Shown here: positions 1-10,565 of the stretch, piece by piece
How the letters are laid out: each line of letters starts with the position of its first letter
How positions within the stretch are numbered: position 1 is the first letter of the stretch
NCBI GenBank assembly: GCA_026393895.1
Contig: JAPKZG010000053.1
Location: 1-56,805, forward strand
From: Candidatus Aminicenantota bacterium
Lineage (GTDB): Bacteria; Acidobacteriota; Aminicenantia; Aminicenantales; UBA4085
Direction: 5' to 3'
DNA: 56,805 nucleotides
Notes under the pieces: generated by a model
What the model was told of the DNA's origin: nothing
Database searches by the model: none
Seen by the model: the letters and a program-made list of their open reading frames with translations, nothing else
Made by a program: the position numbers and the translations under genes

Positions 1-1415
1 TATTGCAGGACCTTGAAGCTGTCGCTCAACCCGACCTTGAGCTTGGCCTCTTCGGCGGCCAGTTTTTGGGCGGCCAGATCGCTTGCGATTCGATAAGCGC
101 CGACCCGCTCGTAATTGGTTTGAACGGCCCGGAAGGCCGCCCGGACTTCCAGAGCGGCGGTCTGCTCCGCTTGTTTCTTCCGGGCGATTTGCAGATCCAG
201 GCCGGCCCTGGCCTGGGCCTGAGCCGCCCGGGTGAGAACCGTGCTCAAAGGAATTTCCAGGGACAGGGCAACCGACCAATTTTTGTACTTGAGATGAAGC
301 GCGTCCCGGATCGCGGCGGCCGAACCTCCCGGCACTTTGCCCAGGATAATTCCGGTCAACGGATTGTCGTCGAGATAAAGGATCCGGTCGCCGGATAGGC
401 CCGGGCTCCAATACTTGGCGCTGAGGCTGAGGGATGGAAGCATCTGGTTTTTAGCGTAGGAATAATCCGCCTCCCTGTTATTGATCTCAATCGCCGAGGA
501 TTGAAGGTCGGGCCGGCAGGTCAAGGCCGCGGACAGGGCCTCCTCGAGGTTCGCCTCCGGCTTGGCGAAGGCCGGGGTTTCGGCGGGAACAAGCTCCCCT
601 TCGAACCCGAGGTTGAGAAGGCCGCGAAGCGTGTCGGCGGAATCTTTGACCAGCATTTCCGAGAGGAGGATATCGGCCTTCCGGCTGGCGACTTCCGCCT
701 GGGAAGTGAGGACTTCCTTGGGCGCCAGTGTTCCGATTTCGACTTCCTTCCGGCTTTTCTCGAGGAGGTCCTCGGCCAGTTTCAAGGACTGGTGCTGGAC
801 CGCGAGCGATTCGATCTGGTACACGAGTTCCCAATAGGCCCGCTCGACCGCGAATACGGTTTGAATCAGGGCGGATTTCAAATCGTTCACGGCGATCTCG
901 TTGTTGTTCCGGGCGATCACGATGTCCTTTCGGCTCGTGTCCCAACCGAAATCCTTGAGCAGCGGCTGCGTCCAGTTGAAGCTCAGTTGGCCGCTATAGT
1001 AGGGATTGATTGTCTGAAAGCGCGCGTTCGACTCGTAACTCCCGGCGCTCAGGCCAAGAGTCAACGATCCGCCCAACGGCATGTTCTGAGTCACTCCGCC
1101 GGAAAGGGAGTCGGCCGCCGTCGAGGAGACGTCGGAGGAATCGATCCAGGAAAAAGAGGAGGAATTCTGCCGGTCACGGTAGAAGTCGAAGGACAACAAG
1201 GGAAGGAACTTTTCCCCGGCCTGGGTGACGGCCGCTTCCGCCTGGCGGGCGGTAATCACCTGGACGGCCACGCCGAGATTATTCTTGATCGCCCGGACGA
1301 CACATTCGTTCAGGGTCAGCGACCGGACGTCCGGCTCCTCCGCGCGCAATAGGTCCGGCCGCGGGATAAGCAGCAGAACGAGAACAAGTCCGCCGAGTTT
1401 GCGGTAATTCATCAT
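1..1415 (-). CDS. TolC-family outer-membrane efflux channel, partial
   Basis: An open minus-strand frame runs from ATG at 1415 (a second ATG at 1412) off the left edge, so about 471 residues are visible and the C-terminus is missing. The protein opens with a short signal-like segment (MNYRKLGGLVLVLLLIPRP), followed by 'SLTLNECVVRAIKNNLGV', the usual start of an outer-membrane efflux protein repeat. It then shows long alternating helices and strands, including 'GGVTQNMPLGGSLTLGL' and 'WELVYQIESL'. TolC-like trimers form the outer-membrane tunnel of RND, MFS or ABC exporters, and the adaptor and pump would lie to the left of this window. An AAGGAG sequence precedes the tandem ATGs. The gene is divergent from the M14 peptidase gene. 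The family call is firm; the substrate is unknown. Confidence 0.88.
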   Translation of the reverse strand, partial: MMNYRKLGGLVLVLLLIPRPDLLRAEEPDVRSLTLNECVVRAIKNNLGVAVQVITARQAEAAVTQAGEKFLPLLSFDFYRDRQNSSSFSWIDSSDVSSTAADSLSGGVTQNMPLGGSLTLGLSAGSYESNARFQTINPYYSGQLSFNWTQPLLKDFGWDTSRKDIVIARNNNEIAVNDLKSALIQTVFAVERAYWELVYQIESLAVQHQSLKLAEDLLEKSRKEVEIGTLAPKEVLTSQAEVASRKADILLSEMLVKDSADTLRGLLNLGFEGELVPAETPAFAKPEANLEEALSAALTCRPDLQSSAIEINNREADYSYAKNQMLPSLSLSAKYWSPGLSGDRILYLDDNPLTGIILGKVPGGSAAAIRDALHLKYKNWSVALSLEIPLSTVLTRAAQAQARAGLDLQIARKKQAEQTAALEVRAAFRAVQTNYERVGAYRIASDLAAQKLAAEEAKLKVGLSDSFKVLQ

Positions 1416-1556
1416 TCTTCTCCTTCGCCTCACTCACAAATGAATTATGCCAGAAATGAGTTGAAGCGGCGAATGCGTCTCCTCAAATTCATACGGAACC
1501 GGTTCCCTTTTGTTCGACCGGGGGGATTCCTTCGGAGAGAACCCCTATGGGCGAGT

Positions 1557-1585
1557 TTGACAGGGCGTAACTCTTGGCCTATTTT
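1557..1585 (+). promoter_or_regulatory. Sigma-70 promoter of the M14 peptidase gene
   Basis: TTGACA at 1557-1562 and TATTTT at 1580-1585 are separated by 17 bp. This lies 36 bp before the ATG at 1622, and a GAGGA ribosome site lies between them. It sits in the 206-bp divergent space between the TolC-like gene and the peptidase gene. Confidence 0.7.
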
Positions 1586-1621
1586 AGTCGAGATTGAAAA
1601 TTCGTTCGAGGAAATAAAATC

Positions 1622-3277
1622 ATGATGAAATTCCGCCCCTTGACGATCCCCGCAATCACCTTTCTTGCCCTCGGCCTTTTCGCCGCCGGCGGCCGGGCCG
1701 AACAACCGCTCCTGACGAAAGCCGAGGCCACGGAATTCAAGGCGACCTCGCGCCACGCCGATGTCCTCGCCTTCATCGACGAACTTCAAAAACGGAGTCC
1801 GCTGGTCCGGGTCGAAACCATCGGCCGGACGGCCGGCGGCTTCGACATACCCGCCCTGATCGTAGCCGATCCCCCCGTCACCTCCCCCGAGCAGTTGCGC
1901 CGGGACGGCCGGGCCGTGATCTACCTCCAGGCGAACATCCACGCCGGAGAGGTCGAAGGAAAAGAAGCCTGCCTGATGCTAGCCCGGGACAGCGTCACGG
2001 CCGAAAAAATCCCCTGGTTGGACAAATTCGTCCTCGTCATCGTCCCGAACCTCAACGCCGACGGGAATGAGAAAATCGACCCGCGCAACCGCTCCTATCA
2101 ACCCGGTCCGGCCGAGGGCGTCGGTATTCGGACCAACGACTGGAACCTCGACCTCAACCGCGACGGCATGAAACTCGAGAGCCCGGAAATTTCGGCCGTC
2201 GTCAAGAATGTTTATCTCCGTTGGGATCCCCTGATTTTCGTCGACTGCCACACGACCAACGGGTCCTTTCACCAGGAGGTTGTCACGTACGCCTGGAGCG
2301 TGAACCCCAACGTTGACCCGGCCCTCCGGACGTTTATGAGCGACGTCATGATGCCGGCCGTCGAGCAAACAGCCGAACAGAAATACGACACCCTGACCTG
2401 CGGATACGGCTACTTCCGCGACGACAAAGACCCGCAGAAAGGCTGGGGATCGATGGAGTTCCAGCCGCGCTTCTCGACCAATTATTTCGGCCTGCGCAAC
2501 CGCTTCGCCATTCTGATCGAGAACAATGTCTACGCCGATTTTAAAACCCGGGTCTGGGGCAATTACCATTTTCTCGAGTCCATCCTCGAATTCGCGTCCG
2601 TTCATTTCGACGAAATGAAAACCATCGCAGCCGAAGCCGACGCCCGGGCCGTCCGGAGAGGAATGAATCCGGAGGCCGGCGACGTTTTCGGAATCGAGTA
2701 CGATTACCGGCCTTTGAAAACCCCCATTACTGTCAACGCCTATGAAACGGAAGTCCTCGGGATGGACGGACCCTGGCCGCGGCGCCGGTCCACCGGCAAG
2801 CTTACCGTGCAGACGGTTCCTTACTACGCCGACAGCTTCAGCACCCGCTCGGTGCCGTTCCCGGCCGCCTACTTCGTCCCCGTGACGGAACCCGCCGTCC
2901 TCGACCTTCTCCGCCGCCACGGGATCGCGGTCGAGCGGTTGACCGAAGCGGCAGAAGCGGACGTCGAAACGTTCAAGATCAGGGAACTCAAAGCAGCCGA
3001 ACGGTTATACCAGGGACATCGGACCAATGCGGTTTCGGGCGAATATGTCCCGGGGAGAGTGACTTTTCCGGCCGGGACACTGGTCGTTTCCACCGCCCAG
3101 CCCCTCGGCGCCCTGGCTGCCTGCCTGCTCGAACCCGAAAGCGACGACGGCCTGGTTGCCTGGAACTTCTTCGACAAGTTCCTCGCCTCCTCCTGGGGCG
3201 GAGGGACGGCGGGGACGATCGTCCCCGTTTATCGTCTTCTGAAACCGGCGGCGTTGCCCACGGAAATCGTCCGGTAG
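1622..3277 (+). CDS. Secreted M14-family zinc carboxypeptidase-like peptidase
   Basis: This 551-residue protein begins with a signal peptide (about residues 1-26, 'FLALGLFAAGGRA'). The M14 zinc site is intact: H107 and E110 in 'NIHAGEVEGKEA' and H210 in 'DCHTTNGS'. 'NLDLNRDGMKLE' (about 175-186) supplies the substrate-binding Asn-Arg pair typical of the subfamily. Residues after about 340 form a C-terminal region seen in large bacterial M14 proteins and not in pancreatic carboxypeptidases. It probably trims peptides in the periplasm or outside the cell. The gene ends 8 bp before the stop of the convergent PPDK-like gene. Substrate preference cannot be read from the sequence. Confidence 0.88.
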   Translation: MMKFRPLTIPAITFLALGLFAAGGRAEQPLLTKAEATEFKATSRHADVLAFIDELQKRSPLVRVETIGRTAGGFDIPALIVADPPVTSPEQLRRDGRAVIYLQANIHAGEVEGKEACLMLARDSVTAEKIPWLDKFVLVIVPNLNADGNEKIDPRNRSYQPGPAEGVGIRTNDWNLDLNRDGMKLESPEISAVVKNVYLRWDPLIFVDCHTTNGSFHQEVVTYAWSVNPNVDPALRTFMSDVMMPAVEQTAEQKYDTLTCGYGYFRDDKDPQKGWGSMEFQPRFSTNYFGLRNRFAILIENNVYADFKTRVWGNYHFLESILEFASVHFDEMKTIAAEADARAVRRGMNPEAGDVFGIEYDYRPLKTPITVNAYETEVLGMDGPWPRRRSTGKLTVQTVPYYADSFSTRSVPFPAAYFVPVTEPAVLDLLRRHGIAVERLTEAAEADVETFKIRELKAAERLYQGHRTNAVSGEYVPGRVTFPAGTLVVSTAQPLGALAACLLEPESDDGLVAWNFFDKFLASSWGGGTAGTIVPVYRLLKPAALPTEIVR

Positions 3278-3285
3278 CCCGCTCC

Positions 3286-5958
3286 TTACCGATCTTCCGG
3301 CTTCGGAAGCGGCCGGCCTTCCGCATCGCAGAACCGCCGCAGGACACCGAGACTCCGGGCGTCGGAAAAATCGAAAAACTCGCCGTATGGCCGGCCGAGG
3401 CAGGCGACGACTTCGGCCGTTTGCGGATCGAACCGCCCATCGACGTCGGCCGACAGGCTGATTCCAGTCAATTTGAGGCTCATGAATCCCCGGACCATGA
3501 CCGGCTGGATCCGAAGCTGCGGCAATCCCTGGGAGAGGATTTGATCGCGGATCAGCCGGATCCGCCGTTCATCCACTTCGTCCATCAGGGTGAGATATTT
3601 TTGATGAAGAAGCCATTCATTGATCAATTGAATGATCTCGTCCGGTCCGAAGTTCCGCCAAAAAGACCCCGGCCATTCCGGCCGGACGAAGCCGCCGATG
3701 ACGAAGGATCCCGCTTCATAACCGGAAATGCCACGGTCCCGGCAAAGCGCCAGGGCCGCTCGAAGCAGCCGGATTTGGCGGTTGGGAGAAAGCTTCTCGA
3801 ACGCCGCCAGGTTGATCAGGTGCGTACCGAGGGTCACCTCGAGCAGGCGTTCGATCAGCCGCGGTTCGTTGAGGTCGAAGCTCCGGTTGATAAACTCCGC
3901 GGCCCGGGTATTATGCCGGAGCCGCCCGTACCGGAGCGCGTGTCCCAGGTCCTGCAGGCTGCCGAATTCGGCCGCCCCGACGCTTTCCAGGATCGTCCGG
4001 TAAGCGGCGTAATCGCGGGCTAATTGTTCGAACCGCGGCCGGTCGGCAGGCGTGAGTTCGACGTTTTCCCCGGCCATGAATCGCAGCAGGCGGGCCGGGG
4101 CGTAGACCGCTTTTCCGAGGAAGAGGCTGCGCCAGCGGCTGGAAATCGTGACCCAGTCGCCTTCCCGGACGACCCGGCCTTCCCGGTTTTTCATTTCCCT
4201 GTTCTCCCGATCAATCCGGACCTCGGCCCCCTCCAGGTTCAGGAGCGAGGGGATCCCCAGGTTCTGGGCGGCGGTCACGACATGGATCGCGGCCGGGCTC
4301 AAGCTGCAGATCCCGCTGACGATCGGAAGGTCCACCGCGTCCTGCGGGGTGAATCGTTCTTTGACCAAAACGACGTTTTCGCGCGGGCGTTCGGTTTTGG
4401 CCCGGCGGGCCTGGTCAGCGGAAAAATACACCCGGCCCGAGACCGCCGCCCGGGGAAGAACGGACAATCCCCGGGCGAACCGGGGCAGGACTTCCAGGGA
4501 CTTAGGGTCGATGGCGTCGGATTCGATCTGGCGGACGTGATAGGGCTTGATCAAATCACGCACCCGTTTCTGCCCGATCCGCCCGGCCCGATGGAGATTC
4601 ATGACCGCCGTCAGCATCCCCGCTCCGGAAAGCTCGGCCGCGTTGACTTGAAGAATCGTGAATGTCCCGTGGACGCCGCTGAATTCGACGATGACCGGCC
4701 CCTGGAAGATGTCCTCCAGCTGGCTGAGACGGTCCCAGAAATGATAAATCGCCGGGAATTCCTCCCGGGCTTCCTCCCGGTCGAGGAAGTGGCGCTCCTC
4801 GGGTTGAAGGAGGCCGGTCATCAAATCCTCCCCGAAGACTTTTCGGGCAAAGAGCATGAACACACCCTGGCCCTTCCGCGGATGGCGGCTGTAAAGAACG
4901 CCCGGATAGGAATGTTCATCGATGACGGTGCAGACCATGCGCTGGAGAATCAAGGCCGGGAAATACGTGTCCTTGGTCATGAAGTTGCGAAGCGCGGCCA
5001 GCCGTTGCTCGTAGTAGACGTAGACTTTTTCCTGGAAGAACTTCAGTTGTTCGATCGCCGAAGTGAGGAGTTGGGGCGCCTGGCGGTCAATCAGACGTTC
5101 GATCATCTCGGCCAGTTCCAGCGTCCGGGCCCGATTCATCGCGGGACCGAGGTCCTTTTCCATGGAGGCGAACGCCTCCGGGTCCAGGGCCTCGAGGATG
5201 GTTTTGCGGTTGTTGAGGCGGATCAGCCCGGCCGCGTCCTCCCCGTATCGCCGCGGAAGCCCGTCAAAGACGGACGGAATCAACCCGACGTTGAGGTACG
5301 TCGGCATGAAGCCGGGCAAGTATTCGGGCAGGGCCGAACGGACGGCGATGAGGAGAGGATCGTCGGAACTTTCCAATTTCCGGCCGGTCAGGATTTCCAG
5401 GTTGTGAACGGCTTCCAACAAGTGCCGTTGCCGGCCCTCCCGGGAGAGATGATAGGCCTCCGAAGATAGGACGCAGAAATCCGCGGTCGAAAACCCGCGG
5501 CGGGACAGGTCGAACAGGATGCGCCCTTTCTGGCTGATGAGCAGCTCCGAATACTCGCCCTCCGCCGTGTAGGGGATCACCAGGTTGTTCCGGACGAGGG
5601 ACGGCTCGGCGAAGCGGGCCGCGATCCGGCCGAAGAGATCCTTTGTCCGGCGCCGCAGTTCCTCGGCCGCGGCCGCATCCCCCCGGCGGGCCCGGTGGAT
5701 CAGGGCCAGGTGGTTCAAGGCCGTTTCGGACGAAACCCGGTCGAGAAAACGAACGTCGTAATCGCGGACCCGGATCGTGGGCCGGTCGCCGGCGGCCGTG
5801 GTGTAATCGATTTCCGGCGGAAGATACCCCGGCGGCGGGACGTTCCGGCCACCGCGGGCGCGGCGTTCCAGGTTCGCGTGGATTCCTCGGGCGCTGAGAT
5901 ATTCGGAGCGGACTTCGGTGATCTTCCGAATCGTCCCGTTGGTCTCCACGCCGCTCAT
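3286..5958 (-). CDS. PPDK-like protein with phosphohistidine domain but no PEP-binding barrel
   Basis: This 890-residue protein resembles pyruvate phosphate dikinase over its first two thirds. 'DDPLLIAVRSALPEYLPGF' (about 210) matches the PPDK ATP-binding segment with its key Arg, and 'HSYPGVLYSRHPRKGQGVF' matches the region after it. 'FARGLSVLPRAAVSGRVYF' opens the swivelling phosphohistidine domain. H559 in 'AAIHVVTAAQNLGIP' falls at the phosphorylated His position, although the usual T-S-H signature is lost. After about residue 600 there is no TIM-barrel PEP/pyruvate domain, and the last ~290 residues are unrecognised and mostly helical. It may therefore transfer phosphate to something other than pyruvate, or be regulatory. 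The ATG at 5958 has GGAG six bases upstream. No neighbour hints at a pathway. Confidence 0.75.
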   Translation of the reverse strand: MSGVETNGTIRKITEVRSEYLSARGIHANLERRARGGRNVPPPGYLPPEIDYTTAAGDRPTIRVRDYDVRFLDRVSSETALNHLALIHRARRGDAAAAEELRRRTKDLFGRIAARFAEPSLVRNNLVIPYTAEGEYSELLISQKGRILFDLSRRGFSTADFCVLSSEAYHLSREGRQRHLLEAVHNLEILTGRKLESSDDPLLIAVRSALPEYLPGFMPTYLNVGLIPSVFDGLPRRYGEDAAGLIRLNNRKTILEALDPEAFASMEKDLGPAMNRARTLELAEMIERLIDRQAPQLLTSAIEQLKFFQEKVYVYYEQRLAALRNFMTKDTYFPALILQRMVCTVIDEHSYPGVLYSRHPRKGQGVFMLFARKVFGEDLMTGLLQPEERHFLDREEAREEFPAIYHFWDRLSQLEDIFQGPVIVEFSGVHGTFTILQVNAAELSGAGMLTAVMNLHRAGRIGQKRVRDLIKPYHVRQIESDAIDPKSLEVLPRFARGLSVLPRAAVSGRVYFSADQARRAKTERPRENVVLVKERFTPQDAVDLPIVSGICSLSPAAIHVVTAAQNLGIPSLLNLEGAEVRIDRENREMKNREGRVVREGDWVTISSRWRSLFLGKAVYAPARLLRFMAGENVELTPADRPRFEQLARDYAAYRTILESVGAAEFGSLQDLGHALRYGRLRHNTRAAEFINRSFDLNEPRLIERLLEVTLGTHLINLAAFEKLSPNRQIRLLRAALALCRDRGISGYEAGSFVIGGFVRPEWPGSFWRNFGPDEIIQLINEWLLHQKYLTLMDEVDERRIRLIRDQILSQGLPQLRIQPVMVRGFMSLKLTGISLSADVDGRFDPQTAEVVACLGRPYGEFFDFSDARSLGVLRRFCDAEGRPLPKPEDR

Positions 5959-6276
5959 GCCCGCTCCGCGCGTGCTTGCCGGGAGGGAAAGCGCCCCTCA
6001 GCCTCCGAACCGGTCTTTGTCCCTGTCCAAATGAGTCCGGCGCGTATCATCAAGTTGACAAGGCAAGGCGCGCACATGCGGAATGTCTAGGAATGGGACG
6101 AGGGAAAATCCCAGATTTTATTCTAGCGAATCCCTCCCGAAAAGTAAAGACGCCGGTCCGATTGACAGGGAGAAAAGAAGTCGATAAAGTTACAACCTAT
6201 TATTGAAATGAAATCGACAATGACTCCGCCCTGCGACCCGAGGATCAGACCGTTCCATCCTGTTTCGGAGAAAACC
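5959..6276. other. 318-bp divergent intergenic region
   Basis: This stretch separates the start codons of the PPDK-like gene (minus) and the hybrid kinase gene (plus). It holds the plus-strand promoter listed separately. I saw no convincing minus-strand promoter, no small ORF with a ribosome site and no RNA gene. Confidence 0.5.
6162..6190 (+). promoter_or_regulatory. Sigma-70 promoter of the hybrid histidine kinase gene
   Basis: TTGACA at 6162-6167 and TAAAGT at 6185-6190 are 17 bp apart, upstream of the ATG at 6277. TATTAT at 6199-6204 is an alternative -10 box. Confidence 0.55.
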
Positions 6277-9200
6277 ATGAAAACAAAAATCCGCGTCCTC
6301 ATGATCCTCCCGGTTTTGCTCGGTTTCCTCGCCCTTACGGCGTCCGGCGCCGCCGTCCGAACGGCCGGTCTGCAGTTCGGCCACCTGACGATTCTCGACG
6401 GCATGTCGCAGGGATCGGCCATGGCCATCGTCCAGGATGAACGGGGTTTCCTCTGGATCGGGACGGAAGACGGGTTGAACCGCTATGACGGGTACAATTT
6501 CAAAATCTACCGCCCCTCGGCGGAATCGAACACCATCTCGGATTCCCTCGTTAACACGCTGTTCCTGGATTCCCAAAAGACGCTGTGGATCGGGACGATG
6601 AAAGGATTGAACCGCTACAACCAGGACCGGGACGATTTCACTCAGTTCCATGCAAACCCCGGCAATCCCAAGAGCCTCAGCCATAACAACATCACCTCCA
6701 TCGCCGAAGACGCGGCCGGCACACTCTGGTTCGGAACCGCCGGAGGAGGCTTGAACGCCTATGACCGCCAAACCGGGACCTTCCGGGTTTTTCTGAACGA
6801 CCGGAACAATCCCAAAAGCCTCAGCCACAACGAAATCAATTCTCTTTATCTCGATTCCCGGAACTATCTCTGGGTCGGCACCGTGGACGGATTGAACCGG
6901 TTCGATCCTCGCTCCGGGGAATGCGTCCGTTTTCTCCACGACCCGGCCAACGCCAACAGCCTGAGCCATAACCGCGTACTGGCGTTGTTCCAGGACGAAG
7001 ACGGAACGCTTTGGGTGGGGACCGCCAACGGTCTCAACCGGTTCGATCAAACGACCGGCCGGATCGCCCGCTACTCCAATTCCACGAGAAACCCCCGAAG
7101 CCTGAGCAACAATTACGTTACGGAGATTTTTCGCGACCGGTTGAAACGACTCTGGGTCGGAACCCAGGACGGTCTCAACTTGTACGACGATGCGACGGGC
7201 GATTTCACCGTCATCCGCAACGATCCGACGGATCCGAAAAGCCTGTCGTTCGACGATATCTACAGCTTCTTCGAAGACCGGACCGGAGTCCTCTGGGTCG
7301 GAACGCGCGGCCGCGGAATCGACAAGCTGGTGGCGGAGAAGTCCCGATTCGCGCTGTATCAGCACCGGCGCGGCAATTCCCAAAGCCTCGGATCGGACTA
7401 TGTCCGGGCCATCGCCGAAAGCCCCGAGGGCGGATTGTATATCGGGCTCCAGGACATTGGAGTGGATTATCTCGACCGCGAGACGGGAGTCTATACCCAT
7501 CTTCGCCATATCGAAGGAGTTGAAAACTCGCTCAATTCGAACCTCGTCTACGCCCTCGCCGTCGACCATTCCGGAAAGCTCTGGATCGCGACCTACGGCG
7601 GCGGGCTGAATTCTTATGATCCGCGGACGAAAACCTTTCAACATTACGTCAACAGCCCCGGCGATCCCGGAAGCCTGAGTTATAACGACATCCGGTGCCT
7701 GGCCATCGACCGGCAGGATCGGATCTGGGTCGGGACCGACGGCGGCGGCCTGAATCGGCTCGATCCCGGCTCTAAAAAATTCGTCCGTTTTCAGAACGAT
7801 CCGGCCAACCCGGCGAATCTGAGCCATAATCAGGTTCGCACTCTCCTGCTCGACCATGAAGGAACCCTCTGGATCGGGACCTTCGGCGGGGGCTTGAACC
7901 GGTTCGACGAAAAAACGGGTAAGTTTACCGTGTGGCGTCATAATCCGGCCGACCCGAACAGCCTCTGCGGCGACTTCATTCCCAATATAGCCGAAGACTC
8001 CTCGGGCCGGTTATGGGTCGGGACAACCGCCGGTTTGAACCTTTTCGATCCCGCCGCCGGGACATTCGAGTGCTATTCGGAGGAAAAGAACGGCCTCCCG
8101 AACAACGCGATCTACGGCATCCTCGTCGACGAGGAAGACTCCGTCTGGTTCTCCAGCAACCGGGGGCTTGCCCATTGGAATCCCAAGACGAAGACCGTGA
8201 AAACGTACGACATCTCCGACGGGCTCCAGGGCAACGAGTTCAACGGGGGCGCCCGGTATCGCGCGAAATCGGGCGAGATGTTTTTCGGCGGGACAAACGG
8301 CCTCAGTGCGTTCTTCCCCTCAAACCTCAAGGACAATCCCTACCCGCCTGAGGTCGTCATCACCAATTTCGAGGTTTTCAACAAACCCGTCCCGGTCGGC
8401 CAGGAAGTGAACGGGAAGATCCTCCTGGAAAAATCCATTACCGAAACGTCGGACCTCGCCCTGCCTTACCGGGATCGCCTCATTTCCTTCGAATTCGCCG
8501 CCCTCCACTACGCCGCCCCCGAAAAAAACCGATACGCCTACATCATGGAAGGCCTCGATCAGGATTGGCACGAGGTCCAGGGCCGCCGGTTCGTGAGCTA
8601 TATGAACCTCGCGCCCGGGCGCTACGTTTTCCGGGTGAAGGCGTCCAACAACGACGGCCTCTGGAACGAACACGGGGTGGCGGTCCGGATCCGGGTCATT
8701 CCCCCGTTTTACCTGATCCGCTGGGTCCAGGCCCTGGCCCTGCTGTGCGTCGGTCTGGCGATCTGGGGGACAGTCCGCAAGCGCCTCCAGAACATCCGCA
8801 AGCGGACGATCATGCTGGAGGAGAAAGTCCAGGAACGGACGGCCGATTTGAAAAAGGCCGAGGCCGAGGCCCGCGAGGCCAATCGGGCCAAGAGCGAATT
8901 CCTGGCCAACATGAGCCATGAGATCCGCACCCCGATGAATGGTATTTTCGGCATGACCGAACTGGCCCTCGAAACGAACCTGTCGCCCGACCAGCGCGAA
9001 TACATGGAGGCGGTCAAAGCATCGGCCGATTCGCTCATGACGATCATCAACGACATTCTCGATTTTTCAAAAATCGAAGCCCAGAAAATCGAGCTGGAGA
9101 AAATCCCTTTCCACCTGCGGGACACCGTCCATGCGGCCGTCGCGGGGGTCGCCCTGCTGGCCGAAAAGAAGAACCTGGAGCTGGCTTATTCGATCCCGGG

Positions 9201-10491
9201 CAACGTTCCGGACGGGTTAATTGGCGATCCCGGACGGTTCCGCCAGGTTTTGACCAATCTCCTGAGCAATGCCATCAAGTTCACGGATCAGGGCGAAGTC
9301 GTCCTCTCCATCGACGTTGTCCAGAGGACCAATGACCAGGTCCATCTCCGGGTCCAGGTCCGGGACACGGGAATCGGGATTTCTCCCGAAAAGAAGTACC
9401 TCGTTTTCGAGGCCTTTGCCCAGGCCGACACTTCCACAACCCGCATGTACGGGGGAACCGGGCTCGGCCTGACGATTTCCACTCAACTCGTCTCCCTGAT
9501 GCACGGAAAGCTCGACATCGAAAGCGAATTGGGCAAGGGCAGCAACTTCTTTTTCACCGCGGAGTTCGGCCTTCATCACGAAGAAGGGAAGGCGATCACC
9601 CCACTGCGCCTCTCGGACCTGAAGGACCTGCCCGTCCTAGTCGTGGACGACAACGCCACGAACCGGAGAATTCTCCACGAGATGCTGTCCCACTGGGGAA
9701 TGAAACCGGTGACGGTCGACGGCGCCTCGGCCGCTTTCCAGGCGCTCCAGCAGGCCCACGTCGAGGGACGTCCCTTCCGGCTGATTCTGACCGACGCGAA
9801 CATGCCGGACATGGACGGCTTCGACCTGGCCGCCAAAATCAAGGAAGAGCCGAATTACAAGGACATCCTCATTATGATGTTGAGTTCTTCCGGGTTCCGG
9901 GGAGACTCGACCCGCTGCCGCGACCTGGGCCTGGCCGCCTACCTGACGAAACCGGTCAAGCAATCGCTCCTTCTCGATGCGGTGATGATGTCGCTGGGCG
10001 ACAAGGAGCAAGTCTCCGGGCAGAACCGGCTGATCACCCGCCATTCGATCGCCCAGAACCGGTCCCGCTACAACGTCCTGCTCGCCGAAGACAACGTCAT
10101 CAACCAGAAACTGGCCGTGAGGATCCTGGAGAACCGGGGGCATAAGGTGGCGGTCGTCGAAAACGGAGAAGAAGTTTTAGCAGCCGTGGGAAAAAGCCCC
10201 TACGATATCATCCTGATGGATGTCCAGATGCCGAAGATGGACGGCTTCCAGGCGACACGGGAAATCCGGCGGCGGGAGATCACGACCAAGAGCCATCAAC
10301 CGATCATCGCCATGACCGCCCACGCCATGGTCGGAGACAAGGAGAAGTGCTTGGAGGCGGGGATGGACGGCTACATTTCCAAGCCGTTGAAACCCCTCGA
10401 CCTTCTCCGGACGATTGACGAGCTCCTTTCCCACCTCTCTGGTGAGAAGGACGAGGAATTGGTACTTCCGGCCGAACCGGAGAAGGCGTAG
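6277..10491 (+). CDS. Hybrid sensor histidine kinase with two-propeller sensor and two receiver domains
   Basis: The ATG at 6277 follows CGGAG and opens a signal/anchor segment ([20 protein letters not shown]), giving 1404 residues; an in-frame ATG at 6208 lacks a ribosome site. Residues ~40-680 contain fourteen 'LWIGT..GLNRYD'-type Reg_prop repeats, enough for two seven-bladed propellers. A Y_Y_Y domain (~690-805) and a transmembrane helix (~813-833) follow. HisKA has phosphoacceptor H881 in '[12 protein letters not shown]'. The ATPase domain has '[10 protein letters not shown]', 'DTGIGIS' and 'GGTGLGL'. Receiver 1 has D1173 in 'DANMPDMDG' and receiver 2 has D1315 in '[10 protein letters not shown]'. 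The sensor matches the Bacteroidetes hybrid systems used for polysaccharide sensing, but there is no AraC-type DNA-binding domain and no HPt domain. Output must pass through a separate HPt or regulator not seen here. Confidence 0.93.
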   Translation: MKTKIRVLMILPVLLGFLALTASGAAVRTAGLQFGHLTILDGMSQGSAMAIVQDERGFLWIGTEDGLNRYDGYNFKIYRPSAESNTISDSLVNTLFLDSQKTLWIGTMKGLNRYNQDRDDFTQFHANPGNPKSLSHNNITSIAEDAAGTLWFGTAGGGLNAYDRQTGTFRVFLNDRNNPKSLSHNEINSLYLDSRNYLWVGTVDGLNRFDPRSGECVRFLHDPANANSLSHNRVLALFQDEDGTLWVGTANGLNRFDQTTGRIARYSNSTRNPRSLSNNYVTEIFRDRLKRLWVGTQDGLNLYDDATGDFTVIRNDPTDPKSLSFDDIYSFFEDRTGVLWVGTRGRGIDKLVAEKSRFALYQHRRGNSQSLGSDYVRAIAESPEGGLYIGLQDIGVDYLDRETGVYTHLRHIEGVENSLNSNLVYALAVDHSGKLWIATYGGGLNSYDPRTKTFQHYVNSPGDPGSLSYNDIRCLAIDRQDRIWVGTDGGGLNRLDPGSKKFVRFQNDPANPANLSHNQVRTLLLDHEGTLWIGTFGGGLNRFDEKTGKFTVWRHNPADPNSLCGDFIPNIAEDSSGRLWVGTTAGLNLFDPAAGTFECYSEEKNGLPNNAIYGILVDEEDSVWFSSNRGLAHWNPKTKTVKTYDISDGLQGNEFNGGARYRAKSGEMFFGGTNGLSAFFPSNLKDNPYPPEVVITNFEVFNKPVPVGQEVNGKILLEKSITETSDLALPYRDRLISFEFAALHYAAPEKNRYAYIMEGLDQDWHEVQGRRFVSYMNLAPGRYVFRVKASNNDGLWNEHGVAVRIRVIPPFYLIRWVQALALLCVGLAIWGTVRKRLQNIRKRTIMLEEKVQERTADLKKAEAEAREANRAKSEFLANMSHEIRTPMNGIFGMTELALETNLSPDQREYMEAVKASADSLMTIINDILDFSKIEAQKIELEKIPFHLRDTVHAAVAGVALLAEKKNLELAYSIPGNVPDGLIGDPGRFRQVLTNLLSNAIKFTDQGEVVLSIDVVQRTNDQVHLRVQVRDTGIGISPEKKYLVFEAFAQADTSTTRMYGGTGLGLTISTQLVSLMHGKLDIESELGKGSNFFFTAEFGLHHEEGKAITPLRLSDLKDLPVLVVDDNATNRRILHEMLSHWGMKPVTVDGASAAFQALQQAHVEGRPFRLILTDANMPDMDGFDLAAKIKEEPNYKDILIMMLSSSGFRGDSTRCRDLGLAAYLTKPVKQSLLLDAVMMSLGDKEQVSGQNRLITRHSIAQNRSRYNVLLAEDNVINQKLAVRILENRGHKVAVVENGEEVLAAVGKSPYDIILMDVQMPKMDGFQATREIRRREITTKSHQPIIAMTAHAMVGDKEKCLEAGMDGYISKPLKPLDLLRTIDELLSHLSGEKDEELVLPAEPEKA

Positions 10492-10565
10492 CCGAATCCC
10501 GGCTGACATCCGGGCGGATTTTGCAGGGATGATTTAAAAAGATGCCGGTTTACGAATAAATCGGG

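Noticed and set aside
6208-6276. Upstream ATG for the hybrid kinase
   Set aside because: It adds 23 residues before a clean signal segment and has no ribosome site, whereas ATG 6277 follows CGGAG.
6190-7941. A 583-residue minus-strand frame opposite the kinase propeller repeats
   Set aside because: Its internal repetition mirrors the Reg_prop repeats on the other strand. It has no independent coding signal.
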